Source of the DNA: Rhizobium herbae
GTDB taxonomy: Bacteria; Pseudomonadota; Alphaproteobacteria; Rhizobiales; Rhizobiaceae
Assembly (NCBI RefSeq): GCF_017873135.1
Contig: NZ_JAGGJV010000004.1
Coordinates: 1-64,000, forward strand
Direction: 5' to 3'
DNA length: 64,000 nucleotides
Shown here: positions 19,582 through 28,166 of the stretch, one piece after another
Layout of the letters: every line of letters begins with the position of its first letter
How positions within the stretch are numbered: the first letter of the stretch is position 1
Program-made: the position numbers and the translations under genes
The notes under the pieces: model-generated
Seen by the model: only the letters and a program-made list of their open reading frames with translations
Database searches by the model: none
What the model was told of the DNA's origin: nothing

Positions 19582-20993
19582 TGGGCGACATTGCAAATGT
19601 ATTCGGCGCGGGCGAAATCGCGCTTGATCGGGCACACTATGCCGGTCTGTCCCGGTTCCATCGCTGGAAGCTGGGGTTCACCGCGCTGCGCGCCGTTCCG
19701 GATGTGATGGCTTCTCCGCCGGCGATCTCGGTCGGCGCCGCCGCGGCGGCAAGTCTGATCAGCGGATCGACCGTGCCCGGTTGCGGCAAGGACGATACTC
19801 GGATGACGCGGCTCGGCGGGACGTTCGAGGACAGCGGCGCCTACAAGAAAGGCTCGCGCGGCGGCGTGCGCTATCGCTTCATATTCGACGGGACGCGCTT
19901 CGACTACCGGATCCGGTCCTATCTCGGGCAGAGCTCGGTCACCCTGTACGTGGATGGCAGACCGGTTTCCAAGGCGCTGTTCTCGGAGGAACATCCGGGC
20001 CTCAATGACGATACCGAGCATTTCGTCCTGCAGGATTTCGGCACCGATGTTCCGACATACGGGCTGATCAATCCGGCAATTCTCGACGCCGGCTCCGGCT
20101 ACGCCGTCGGCGATGTCGTCACCCTTTCCGGCGGCACCTTCATCACGGCGGCTCAGGTGCGGGTGACCGGCGTGGATGCCGGCGCCATCACCGCGGCGGC
20201 AATCCATCGCGCCGGCGTCTACAGCGTTGCGCCGGCCAGGACGACGCAAGGCAGCACGACAGGATCGGGGACCGGTGCGACCTTCACCACTGTCTTTGGC
20301 ACGCTCAACACGACGAAGCACGTGCGCAAGATCGAGATGATCCTGGGGTTCGGCGTCCGCTTCGGGGGCATCAACGTCGATCCCGGTGTCAGCGTTCTTC
20401 CGTGGGCGGAGAATACGCAGGCCGCCAAGCTGCTGATCGCCGGCGACAGCATCACGCAGGGCTTCTTCAACACGTGGGCAGGCGGCAACTGGTCGCGACA
20501 GGTCGCCTATATGCTCGGACTGGAAGAGCGCTTCGTCCAGTATGGCACCAGCGGCCGGGGCTTTCTGAAAAGAACCCGCTTCTCGCTCGATACGCCGGGG
20601 ATTATCGATCTCGCGCCGGACATGCTGGTCATCGCCGACGGCTTCAACGACATGTTCCAGTTTAGCTCTCTGACCGGCGCGGCGTTGAAGGCCGAAATCA
20701 CGGCAAGGCTGGACGAGCTGCTGAAGGCACTGCCGAAGGTGCGCATCGTCGGCATCAGCCCCTATTACGATACCACCAGCTCGAAGGCATGCACCGCTGC
20801 CATCGCGGCGGGCTATGCCGCGGCATGGGATAAGAGCCGTGTGCGCTTCTACGATTTCGCCGCGACTGGCGCCTATTCGGCATCCGGAGCCTTTGCCTCC
20901 ACCGACGCAACGCATCCGGGACAATCCGGCCAGGATTTCCTGGCAGCCACCCTCGCCCCGCCGATCGCCAACCTGTTCCTGTCGATGGCGTGA
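19581..20993 (+). CDS. SGNH/GDSL hydrolase with phage-tail-like insert
   Basis: 470 residues. The C-terminal half is an SGNH esterase: block I IAGDSITQGF near 286-295 (nucleophile Ser), block III-like IADGFND, and the Asp-His pair in STDATHPGQSGQ near 440-450. Upstream, a beta-rich region (about 90-155, FIFDGTRFDYRIRSYLG) resembles the jelly-roll domain of carbohydrate esterases. Residues about 165-240 carry glycine/threonine-rich text (GSGYAVGDVVTLSGGT, GSTTGSGTGATFTTVFG) typical of phage tail and structural proteins. No signal peptide. Could be a deacetylase acting on a surface glycan, or a captured tail-associated esterase. Start is set by GAGAGA and TAATG coupling. Confidence 0.82.
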   Translation: MGDIANVFGAGEIALDRAHYAGLSRFHRWKLGFTALRAVPDVMASPPAISVGAAAAASLISGSTVPGCGKDDTRMTRLGGTFEDSGAYKKGSRGGVRYRFIFDGTRFDYRIRSYLGQSSVTLYVDGRPVSKALFSEEHPGLNDDTEHFVLQDFGTDVPTYGLINPAILDAGSGYAVGDVVTLSGGTFITAAQVRVTGVDAGAITAAAIHRAGVYSVAPARTTQGSTTGSGTGATFTTVFGTLNTTKHVRKIEMILGFGVRFGGINVDPGVSVLPWAENTQAAKLLIAGDSITQGFFNTWAGGNWSRQVAYMLGLEERFVQYGTSGRGFLKRTRFSLDTPGIIDLAPDMLVIADGFNDMFQFSSLTGAALKAEITARLDELLKALPKVRIVGISPYYDTTSSKACTAAIAAGYAAAWDKSRVRFYDFAATGAYSASGAFASTDATHPGQSGQDFLAATLAPPIANLFLSMA

Positions 20994-21281
20994 AGCCTTC
21001 ACGCGAGATCTGAAATGGGCCGGATGGAAGAACCCGGGAGCATTTGGAAAATCGGCCAAGCGACGCTTGTGCCCGCGCAGAAGCAGCACGGCCCCCATTC
21101 AACGTCGGTAACATTTTCCGTCACCTATCGTTTCGTATTGGAACTCTCGTTGTCGGCCACCGCCCCGACATCCAGTGTGGCTGGTTCGTCTGGGTCAGAA
21201 AGCACCAAACGAAACCATCCTGCCCATGCTCGACCGCAACGATGCTCGGCAGGGCGACATACTCTTGAGCGCGGCATGACC
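20994..21281. other. Spacer with a short perfect palindrome, no gene seen
   Basis: GCGTGAAG, C, CTTCACGC (20988-21004) is a 17-bp perfect palindrome overlapping the SGNH stop codon. The rest of the spacer has short open frames on both strands, but none has a ribosome site or recognisable protein. Confidence 0.4.
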
Positions 21282-21545
21282 TCAGTGCGCGCGCAGCTCT
21301 TGGTCCATCGTGGCGACAACAAACGCTTCTCTCGCTTGTTCAGGTGTCATCTTGCGTTCAAGCGCAAGGCGGCAGCAACGAGCTGCATTCGCGCAGATGT
21401 GACTGTTCGGGCTGGCCATGTGCCGGTTCAAAATCTCAAAGCCCTGAAGCGGACCGCATACCTTCTTCTTGATACCGCCACGAAGTCTGACGATGACCGG
21501 TTGCCACTGAATTTCGGTTGGTTTGCAGATGTCATTCGGGTGCAT
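21282..21545 (-). CDS. DUF982 domain-containing protein
   Basis: 87 residues. Matches the small rhizobial DUF982 pattern: WQPVIVRLRGGIKKKVCGP, then an NAARCCRLALERKMTPEQAR block and a terminal AFVVATMDQE. Start chosen at 21545 because GGAGGAGAGAA precedes it; an upstream extension to 21695 has no such site. DUF982 genes are abundant in Rhizobiaceae, often in accessory regions; function unknown. Confidence 0.75.
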   Translation of the reverse strand: MHPNDICKPTEIQWQPVIVRLRGGIKKKVCGPLQGFEILNRHMASPNSHICANAARCCRLALERKMTPEQAREAFVVATMDQELRAH

Positions 21546-21744
21546 TTCTCTCCTCCAAGAGTTTACTCGCGCGCGAAACTCGTAACGAAGGATTTTGTTC
21601 CGACGTAGCCTCTCATAGTCGGAAGGAACGCACGAACTCACCAGATTTCGAAAAGAAGGCTCCGTTGGAGGGGGAGCTAGGTTCTGAGCGTGCATACGCC
21701 GTCCGAATTCGGACTTCGGGCATCCGTCCCCGGCACGCTACCGG

Positions 21745-21948
21745 TCACCCATGTTGGACAATTTCCATCATAATCGGCCGCGTGGTCAGTTCCGCTTCGT
21801 CCGTTACTCCGCTTTGGAACATACCCAAGAGCTGGCTTGCGACCATCTGCGCTTCAATGCTCTCGGGATGAATGTTCAGTTCTCTGCAGCGAACATCGAT
21901 CGCGCGGCTCAATTTCTCCATATCCACCGAATCAAGAAAGTCGAACAT
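21745..21948 (-). CDS. Small hypothetical protein (67 aa)
   Basis: Starts at 21948 with AGGGAG seven bases upstream. Text: MFDFLDSVDMEKLSRAIDVR, then CRELNIHPESIEAQMVASQL, then LGMFQSGVTDEAELTTRPIM. Mostly helical and acidic, no membrane segment. It resembles small uncharacterised rhizobial proteins but I cannot name a family. Sits 200 bp upstream of the DUF982 gene on the same strand; the pair may be co-transcribed. Confidence 0.6.
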   Translation of the reverse strand: MFDFLDSVDMEKLSRAIDVRCRELNIHPESIEAQMVASQLLGMFQSGVTDEAELTTRPIMMEIVQHG

Positions 21949-22106
21949 GTTCCAACTCCCTAGTGAAACCATATCACTGGTAAGATATTGGAAGGGTTTT
22001 TCAGCTTCGCAAGAGGTGACAATTGTGGAAACCGCACCCATCACCCTGGAATCGAGCGACGTCACCGCCCCCTGCTTCTTCATCAAGCCCCCCATTCCCA
22101 GCCTCC

Positions 22107-23468
22107 TCACCCGGCAACCTCTCCACCCCCAAACCGCAGCACCACCTCGAACCCGTCCGCCCGGTCCGTGGCCGGCGACAAGACCTCGAAGCCGGCATTC
22201 ATCTGCTGCAACAGCCGCTCGGCGATCGAGAGCCCGAGACCCGAGCCGGGCGAAGCGGTATTGCCCCGGCCGAAACGTTTGCGGATCGCGGCCAGCTCGT
22301 CCGGTGTCAGCGCCGCCGCGCCGTTGACGATGCGCACCACGCCGTTCGTCTCGAGCCGGATATCGACAGGCTCGTCCGCGCGGCCATGCACCAGGGCGTT
22401 CTCGATCAGGTTGCGCAGGACGATCGCAAAAGCGTCCTCGCTATATGTGCCTTCCAGCTTCGCGCCGGCCGCGCGGTGAAGGCGCAAACGCCTGGAGGCC
22501 GGATCGCCGCGCTCGAAATCGGTCACCACCAGTTCCAGCACACGCGCCAGATCGACCCTTGTCGTGCCGGTGCCGATCCCGGCTTCGGCGCGTGCCAGTT
22601 GCAGCAGCTTTTCCGCCGTATGGCCGAGATTGACCAGCGAGGTTTCGATCTGCTGGGCGCGGCGTTTTTTCGGACCGTCGAGTTCGGCGATCAGCATCTG
22701 CGTCTGCGCCAGCGCGCCGGCGATCGGCGTGCGCAATTCGTGGGCGCTGTTGGCGGTAAACTCCCGCTCCGCGTCGAAGGCCGATTGCAGCCGCGTCAGC
22801 AGATGGTTGACCGAGCGGGCGATCGGCCGAAGCTCGCGCGGCAATGTGCCGGATGGCACCGGCGCCATGTTGCCGCCGTCCTTTTCCTCGATCGCCCGGC
22901 GCAGGTCGTCGACCGGCGCCAGCGTCCGGCGCACGATCAGCCAGATCAGGAGGACGCTGACCGGAATGAGGATAAGGACCGGCAGGAACAAGGCCATGCC
23001 GCCCTCCGTCGATGCCTCCGACCGGTTCGCCAGCGCATCGGCCACCTGCACGAAGACCGCGTGGTCGGCCGATGTCGCCGTGAAGAATCGGTAGGTGTCG
23101 TCGGTCCAGAAACCGCGCTTCAGCGGCGCGCCGAAAGGCTTGGCCGGCGCATCGTGCGACCGGAAGAGAATGTCTCCCTTGGCATCGCGCACCTGGTAGA
23201 CCAGATATTCTTCGCCCGCGTCGTCGCTCTCGTCGCGAAGATGCGGCGGATAGGCAGGATCTTTGCGCCGATCGAGATCGGTAACGATCATCGGCACGAG
23301 ACGCTCGGCCGTTTCCTGCAGCGAACCGTCGAAGATTTCCCCGAACTCGTCATGCATCACCGAAACGCCGAGGCCGGCGGCAATCAGCCAGAAGGCTGTC
23401 GCCGCCCCCGTCAGCCACAGGATCAGCCGCCGCGTCATGCTTTGCGCCCGGATTTTCTGCTGTTTCAC
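22107..23468 (-). CDS. Sensor histidine kinase (PmrB/QseC-like)
   Basis: 453 residues from GTG at 23468, overlapping the response-regulator stop as GTGA. Two membrane segments (about 15-37 and 188-210) enclose a periplasmic sensor with an acidic patch DESDDAGEEYLVYQV, as in cation- or peptide-sensing kinases. The phospho-acceptor box is FTANSAHELRTPIAGA, the N box NLIENALVHG and the G box GSGLGLSIAERLL. The order eptA-regulator-kinase suggests it senses membrane stress or cationic peptides and drives lipid A modification. That is inference from context. Confidence 0.93.
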   Translation of the reverse strand: MKQQKIRAQSMTRRLILWLTGAATAFWLIAAGLGVSVMHDEFGEIFDGSLQETAERLVPMIVTDLDRRKDPAYPPHLRDESDDAGEEYLVYQVRDAKGDILFRSHDAPAKPFGAPLKRGFWTDDTYRFFTATSADHAVFVQVADALANRSEASTEGGMALFLPVLILIPVSVLLIWLIVRRTLAPVDDLRRAIEEKDGGNMAPVPSGTLPRELRPIARSVNHLLTRLQSAFDAEREFTANSAHELRTPIAGALAQTQMLIAELDGPKKRRAQQIETSLVNLGHTAEKLLQLARAEAGIGTGTTRVDLARVLELVVTDFERGDPASRRLRLHRAAGAKLEGTYSEDAFAIVLRNLIENALVHGRADEPVDIRLETNGVVRIVNGAAALTPDELAAIRKRFGRGNTASPGSGLGLSIAERLLQQMNAGFEVLSPATDRADGFEVVLRFGGGEVAG

Positions 23469-24163
23469 GCCGCAGCCCCGATCTTGTAGCCGACGCCGCG
23501 CACGGTCACGACATGCTCCCGCCCGAGTTTCTTGCGCAGCCGGCTGACATAGACCTCGACGGTGTTGCTCTCGATCTCCGAACCGAACGCATAGAGCGCC
23601 TCCTCGATCTGCGCTTTCGAGACGATCGCGCCCGGCCGGGAAAGCAGCATGTCGAGAACCGCCCATTCGCGGCCGGACAGACCGACTTCCCTGTCGCCGG
23701 CAAACACCCGCCGGTCGACCGGGCTGATCTTCAGCTCGCCGAAAGCGATCGTCGGCGAAATATTGCCGCCATAGCGGCGGATGACGGCAAGCATGCGTGC
23801 GGTCAGTTCGCCAAGATCGAACGGCTTGACGAGATAGTCGTCGGCACCGCTGTTCAGGCCTTCGATCCGATCGGAAATCTGGTCATGCGCGGTGAGGATG
23901 ATCACCGGCGTCGCGTTGCCGACCGTGCGCAGCTCCTTCAGAAGGGCGATGCCGCTGCCGTCCGGCAGCCGCAGGTCGAGCAGGATCAGGCCGTAGGCGA
24001 CGGCGCGCAGCGATGTGCGCGCATCGTCCAGCGTCTTCATCCAGTCGACCGCATGACCGGCAGCCGCGATATGATCGCGCACGGCCTCTCCTAGAATCTC
24101 ATTGTCCTCGACGAGCAGAACGCGCAAGCCGCTGGTCCTTTTATCGGTCAGCCTTCCCGGCAT
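23465..24163 (-). CDS. OmpR/PmrA-family response regulator
   Basis: 232 residues. Receiver domain with acidic pocket VLLVEDNEILGEAV, phospho-acceptor LILLDLRLPDGSG and KPFDLGEL; C-terminal OmpR-type winged helix ending VTVRGVGYKIGAA. Start set at ATG 24163, which has GAGGA seven bases upstream; a TTG ten codons earlier is less likely. Translationally coupled to the kinase through a 4-bp overlap. Lies 111 bp downstream of eptA and is probably in the same operon. Confidence 0.95.
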   Translation of the reverse strand: MPGRLTDKRTSGLRVLLVEDNEILGEAVRDHIAAAGHAVDWMKTLDDARTSLRAVAYGLILLDLRLPDGSGIALLKELRTVGNATPVIILTAHDQISDRIEGLNSGADDYLVKPFDLGELTARMLAVIRRYGGNISPTIAFGELKISPVDRRVFAGDREVGLSGREWAVLDMLLSRPGAIVSKAQIEEALYAFGSEIESNTVEVYVSRLRKKLGREHVVTVRGVGYKIGAAA

Positions 24164-24274
24164 TCTTATTTCCTCTTTGGAGTCCGGCGTCAAACGGCTT
24201 TGATGATCACGACGACAGGCCCGCCCCCGTTGACCGGGAGCAGGCCGCGGAATTCAGGATGTCCTTCCGGCCGC

Positions 24275-25918
24275 TTAAGAAGCGGCGCCGCCCCGGCAGG
24301 ACGCCAGAACATCGAGCGCCGGGTCATAGACCTTGGTCGCGACATTCATCATGCCGAGCACCGTATGGAACAGGTTGTCGTGCGACTGCGGCTCGCTGGT
24401 CTTTGCCTGCAGGCACGTCTGGTTGGTGCCGACCTTGGCCTCCGTCCCCTGCCACAGGACGAACGGAACATGGGTCTGCTGCGACGGCGCGATGAAATAG
24501 GGGGCGCCGTGCAGATACAGCCCGTGCTCGCCCAGCGATTCGCCATGATCGGACATGTAGATCATCGATCCCGCCATCCTGTTTTCGCGGGCTTTCAGCA
24601 TGTCGATGACGGTCGAGAGAACGTGGTCGGTATAAAGGATGGTATTGTCATAGGCATTGACGATCTCGTCGCGCGAACAGTTGCCAAGTTCCGGCGTCCG
24701 GCAATCCGGCGTGAACCGGCGGAAAGCGTCCGGATAGCGCTGGAAATAGGCCGGCCCGTGGCTGCCGAGCTGGTGAAGTACCAGCACGCTGTCGCCCTTG
24801 ACGGCATCGAGCCAGGCGCCGAGACGGTCCAGGTGAACGTCGTCCAGGCATTCGTGATCCTTGCAGAAACGCGGATCGTTGATCGTCGAGAGCGACGTGT
24901 AGGCGATGCGGTTGGCAAGCGCCTTGCTGCCGGTGTTGTTGTCCCACCATTCCGCCCTGATGCCGGCATGGGTCAGGACATCGAGGAGATTTTCGGTTTC
25001 AAGCCCCTTCTGGTGCGTATAGGTGCTGCGTGTGTAGACCGAGAACATGCAGGGCAGCGAAACCGCCGTCGCCGTGCCGCAGCTCGATGTGTCAGTGAAA
25101 TAGCGTATATCCTGCCGGCCAAGCTCCGGATTGGTGTCGCGGGCATAGCCATTGAGCGAGAAATTCTCCGCCCGCGCCGTTTCCCCTGCAACGATGACGG
25201 TAACGCGCGGCTTACCTGACGCCGTCGGTGCGATGACGTGCGCATCGGCTCCGAGCGACTGGACGACGATGTCCTTCTCCGCCTCGCTGGCCATGACATA
25301 CCGCACGACGCTGACGATCGGCGCGACCGGGTTCAGCGTCGCCATCAGATCGCGATGCTGGCGGGTGGTGGCCGCGAAAGTGCGGACGTTTGCAAGGCCG
25401 ACGGATGCGAAAACCGCAAGACAGGACAGGACCAGCGCCATATTCCATTTGAACTTCTGAAAGAACGGCCGGTGCTGGATGCGCACCAGCGCGACCAGCA
25501 CGGAAGGCAGAACGCCAAACAGCGTCATATGGATGAGAAAGCCTTCCGTCAGCAGATGACCGGCTTCCGAACCCGTCGTCTCGGCAGCGTTGCGGATCAT
25601 GTCGACGTCGATGACCGTGCCGAAGTGATCCATGAACCGCGAGGCAGCCGCAGCGCTCATGATGAGCACGATGAACACCGGCTTGGTGAGATATTTCACC
25701 GAGACGGCAACGCAAACAGCCGAAAACAGTGCAAAAAGCCCGATACCGAGCAGAATGAGCCCGAAACTTGGGGCGCCGAGATAGTCGACGGCCTTGGTCC
25801 AGAATGTCCCGTTCGTCACGAAGATGAGATAGAGCGCCACGATCACGCTCAGCGTCGCGCTGCCGATGGCCGGGCGTGTCAGGCGCGGGGCCGCCGTTGA
25901 TAGGGTTTCCAATGACAC
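24275..25918 (-). CDS. eptA: Phosphoethanolamine transferase (EptA family)
   Basis: 547 residues: five N-terminal membrane segments (to about residue 175) and a periplasmic sulfatase-fold domain. Transfers phosphoethanolamine from phosphatidylethanolamine to lipid A, lowering negative charge and raising resistance to polymyxin-type peptides. Metal- and substrate-binding motifs: VAGETARAENFSLNGY (Glu ligand), SCGTATAVSLPCMFS (nucleophilic Thr) and YMSDHGESLGEHGLYLHG. Paired cysteines are typical of the family. The two-component genes immediately downstream resemble the eptA-pmrAB order of enterobacteria and Pseudomonas. Confidence 0.95.
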   Translation of the reverse strand: MSLETLSTAAPRLTRPAIGSATLSVIVALYLIFVTNGTFWTKAVDYLGAPSFGLILLGIGLFALFSAVCVAVSVKYLTKPVFIVLIMSAAAASRFMDHFGTVIDVDMIRNAAETTGSEAGHLLTEGFLIHMTLFGVLPSVLVALVRIQHRPFFQKFKWNMALVLSCLAVFASVGLANVRTFAATTRQHRDLMATLNPVAPIVSVVRYVMASEAEKDIVVQSLGADAHVIAPTASGKPRVTVIVAGETARAENFSLNGYARDTNPELGRQDIRYFTDTSSCGTATAVSLPCMFSVYTRSTYTHQKGLETENLLDVLTHAGIRAEWWDNNTGSKALANRIAYTSLSTINDPRFCKDHECLDDVHLDRLGAWLDAVKGDSVLVLHQLGSHGPAYFQRYPDAFRRFTPDCRTPELGNCSRDEIVNAYDNTILYTDHVLSTVIDMLKARENRMAGSMIYMSDHGESLGEHGLYLHGAPYFIAPSQQTHVPFVLWQGTEAKVGTNQTCLQAKTSEPQSHDNLFHTVLGMMNVATKVYDPALDVLASCRGGAAS

Positions 25919-26202
25919 CGGTCATCTCCTGCTTCGCATCAGACTGATGGAGCCGGGCACGGCGCATTCGCTGTCAGGCCATCCGGCTGGGCGCCGTCGG
26001 GCATGCGTCGGCACCCGCGGCCGTCTCCACGCCCGACATCTGGTCCGGTTTTCTGACAGGAACCTGAACGGGGAACGGCTGGCGAAAGTGCCCTTGCGAA
26101 CCGGCCTCTCGCAGGGAGCAAGTTCCGCGCATTTTTTTTGAAGCGTTCAGCCTGATGTCAGTATCGCCCGGCAAAGTGGCGATCGACACTGGAGATTTCT
26201 GT

Positions 26203-26364
26203 TTGAAAGCGCGTCGAATTCCTCTTGGGCTGCTCTACATCGCCACCCTCGTCCTGCTGATCGTGCTGATCCCGCTGATCCAGCTTTTAGGCCCCCATGC
26301 ATCGGCGATGATGCACCGGCAGTCATCGGCAATGGCGCTTCGGCTGGACAAGATGAAGCTTTGA
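26203..26364 (+). CDS. Small single-pass membrane protein (53 aa)
   Basis: TTG start at 26203 with GGAG eight bases upstream. The protein has a basic N-terminus (KARRIPLG), one strong membrane segment (LLYIATLVLLIVLIPLIQLL) and a methionine/histidine-containing polar tail. An in-frame ATG at 26155 has no ribosome site. It is divergent from eptA, which makes a small regulator or accessory of that locus possible, but no evidence shows this. The rest of 25919-26202 holds no gene I can support. Confidence 0.45.
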   Translation: MKARRIPLGLLYIATLVLLIVLIPLIQLLGPHASAMMHRQSSAMALRLDKMKL

Positions 26365-26484
26365 AGCATCGGTAACGACTTACATAACCATACTTCCCGC
26401 CCAGATCCCCGCGCAGGAATCGGGTGGCGGCGCGCAGCCCGTGCTGCGATTGAACCTCCCGCAACAGCAACAGGAGATTCAATC

Positions 26485-27255
26485 ATGACCGCACTTTCCA
26501 GCAAGGTCGCCATCATCACCGGCGCCAGCTCCGGCATCGGCCGGGCAACGGCAAAACTGTTCGCTCAAGAGGGCGCCCGCCTCATCCTGTCGGGACGCCG
26601 CCGAACCGCACTTGACGAACTCGTCGCGGAAATCGAAGCCGAAGGCGGTGAGGCCTTTGCCATCGACGGCGATGTGCGCGACGAAACCCACGCCCGGTCC
26701 CTGGTCGGCGCCGCGACGGAAAAATTCGGCGGCCTCGACATCGCCTTCAACAATGCCGGCACCACCGGGGAGATGGCGCCGATCGCCGACCTGTCGACCG
26801 CCGGCTGGCAGGAAACGATCGAAACCAATCTGACCAGCGCCTTCTTCGGCGCCAGATATCAGGTGCCCGCCATGGCCGCCCGCGGTGCGGGCTCGCTGAT
26901 CTTCACCTCCAGCTTCGTCGGCCATACGGCGGGCATGCCGAACACCAGCGCCTATGCCGCCGCCAAGGCCGGACTGGTCGGCCTCACCCAGAGCCTTGCG
27001 GCCGAGCTTGGATCGAAGGGCATCCGCGTCAATGCGATCCTGCCCGGTGGCACCGATACGCCGATGAGTTTTACCAACGCGCCCGGCGCCGGACCGGAGG
27101 TCCTTGCCTTCGTCGAAGGCCTGCATGCCCTCAAGCGCATGGCAAAACCGGAGGAGATCGCCCGCTCCGTTCTCTACCTCGCCTCGGATGCCTCAAGCTT
27201 CACCACCGGCACCGCCATGCTCGTCGACGGCGGCGTCTCGATCAACCGAACCTGA
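26485..27255 (+). CDS. SDR family oxidoreductase
   Basis: 256 residues with the classical short-chain dehydrogenase motifs: cofactor loop ITGASSGIGRATAK, structural NNAG (FNNAGTTGEM), catalytic YAAAK preceded by Ser in SSFVGHTAG, and a terminal LVDGG. Preceded by AGGAG at good spacing. Likely an NAD(P)H-dependent alcohol or sugar dehydrogenase; substrate not predictable. Stands alone; a 911-bp gene-free spacer follows. Confidence 0.93.
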   Translation: MTALSSKVAIITGASSGIGRATAKLFAQEGARLILSGRRRTALDELVAEIEAEGGEAFAIDGDVRDETHARSLVGAATEKFGGLDIAFNNAGTTGEMAPIADLSTAGWQETIETNLTSAFFGARYQVPAMAARGAGSLIFTSSFVGHTAGMPNTSAYAAAKAGLVGLTQSLAAELGSKGIRVNAILPGGTDTPMSFTNAPGAGPEVLAFVEGLHALKRMAKPEEIARSVLYLASDASSFTTGTAMLVDGGVSINRT

Positions 27256-27732
27256 AAAAAACATCCCCGTTCATCCCCGCCCTGTTTTTCCGTGTCATGC
27301 TCCTGCTCGTCCCGTCATCGGATACACCGGAAAGCGTTGCCGGCGAGACGGGGCCGGTGCCCGGACGATTTGGCGAAACGCGCGTCAGATCCCCGGGGCT
27401 GCGTGAAAGGCGGTTCTCCTCCGGTTCGTGAAAGCGGGCCGGGCGTGCCGGGTCATCACACCGTCTGACGACGGTCCAGGATGGTACCCCGCCTCATTGA
27501 AAAGTCCGGCGGATAAGCGGCCGGGCCGGGGCATTGGAGGTCTCTCCCCCCAAAAAGGGAGAGGCGTAGAAGAACCTGAGAAGCGCGGCAAAAGACACTG
27601 AACGGGGCGCTAGAAGGCGTCATATACATTACTTAGTCATCGGCACTTTCCAGCGCCCCGACCAAGTAAATCATCAAGCAAACCCACGGCGGATTTTCCG
27701 GGCGTGGCTGAAGGGCGTTGAGGGTACCGCGA
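27256..27732. other. Gene-free spacer
   Basis: No open frame here has a ribosome site or protein-like composition. Short stretches such as CGTCTGACGACGG near 27464 are weakly palindromic, and the text around 27610-27680 is AT-richer. Nothing identifiable. The repeat cluster begins immediately after. Confidence 0.4.
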
Positions 27733-28072
27733 TCTCCCTCTTCTCCCCGGCGGGGAGAAGGTGGCCCGCAGGGCCGGATGAGGGGGGCGAAGCCACCTTA
27801 AAATTGGTAGTTCGGACAAACTGAGGTTGGGAAAGTTGAGAGAATAGAGCGATGCAAGACCCGCCCCTCCATGCCGAACCGCCCCCTCATCCGCCCTTCG
27901 GGCACCTTCTCCCCGCCGGGGAGAAGAGGAAGCCTACCTCCCCCTTGAGGGGGGAGGTCGCCGCAACGCGGCGGGTGGGGGTGACCACCGCGAACACCAC
28001 GGTCCATTGTATATGCCGCAGATCACCCCATCCGGCGCTACGCTCCGACCCTCCCCCTCACGGGGAGAGTAA
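27733..28072. repeat. RIME-like palindromic repeat cluster upstream of ubiG
   Basis: Two inverted copies of the CTCATCCG...CACCTTCTCCCC motif (27733-27789 and 27882-27929) enclose about 90 bp. Further palindromic GC-rich units follow (CCTCCCCC-TTGA-GGGGGGAGG near 27941-27958 and a diverged copy at about 28022-28072). Same family as 17.8-18.0 kb and 38.5 kb. The stack lies within 100 bp of the ubiG start, so ubiG transcription must begin inside or downstream of it, or read through it. Confidence 0.75.
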
Positions 28073-28166
28073 AGCCGCCCCTCGCCCCCCCGCGACACTG
28101 CCAACCCTTGACTTTCCATCCCGATCGTCCGACTTCAAAAGGGTTCTATCCCAAGGAGTTCCGACC

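Noticed and set aside
19563..21098. A 511-codon frame antisense to the SGNH gene
   Set aside because: Shadow of the SGNH reading frame, with no motif.
24271..24285. CCGCTT-AAG-AAGCGG hairpin at the eptA stop as a terminator
   Set aside because: No T-run follows, and the regulator genes downstream look co-transcribed.
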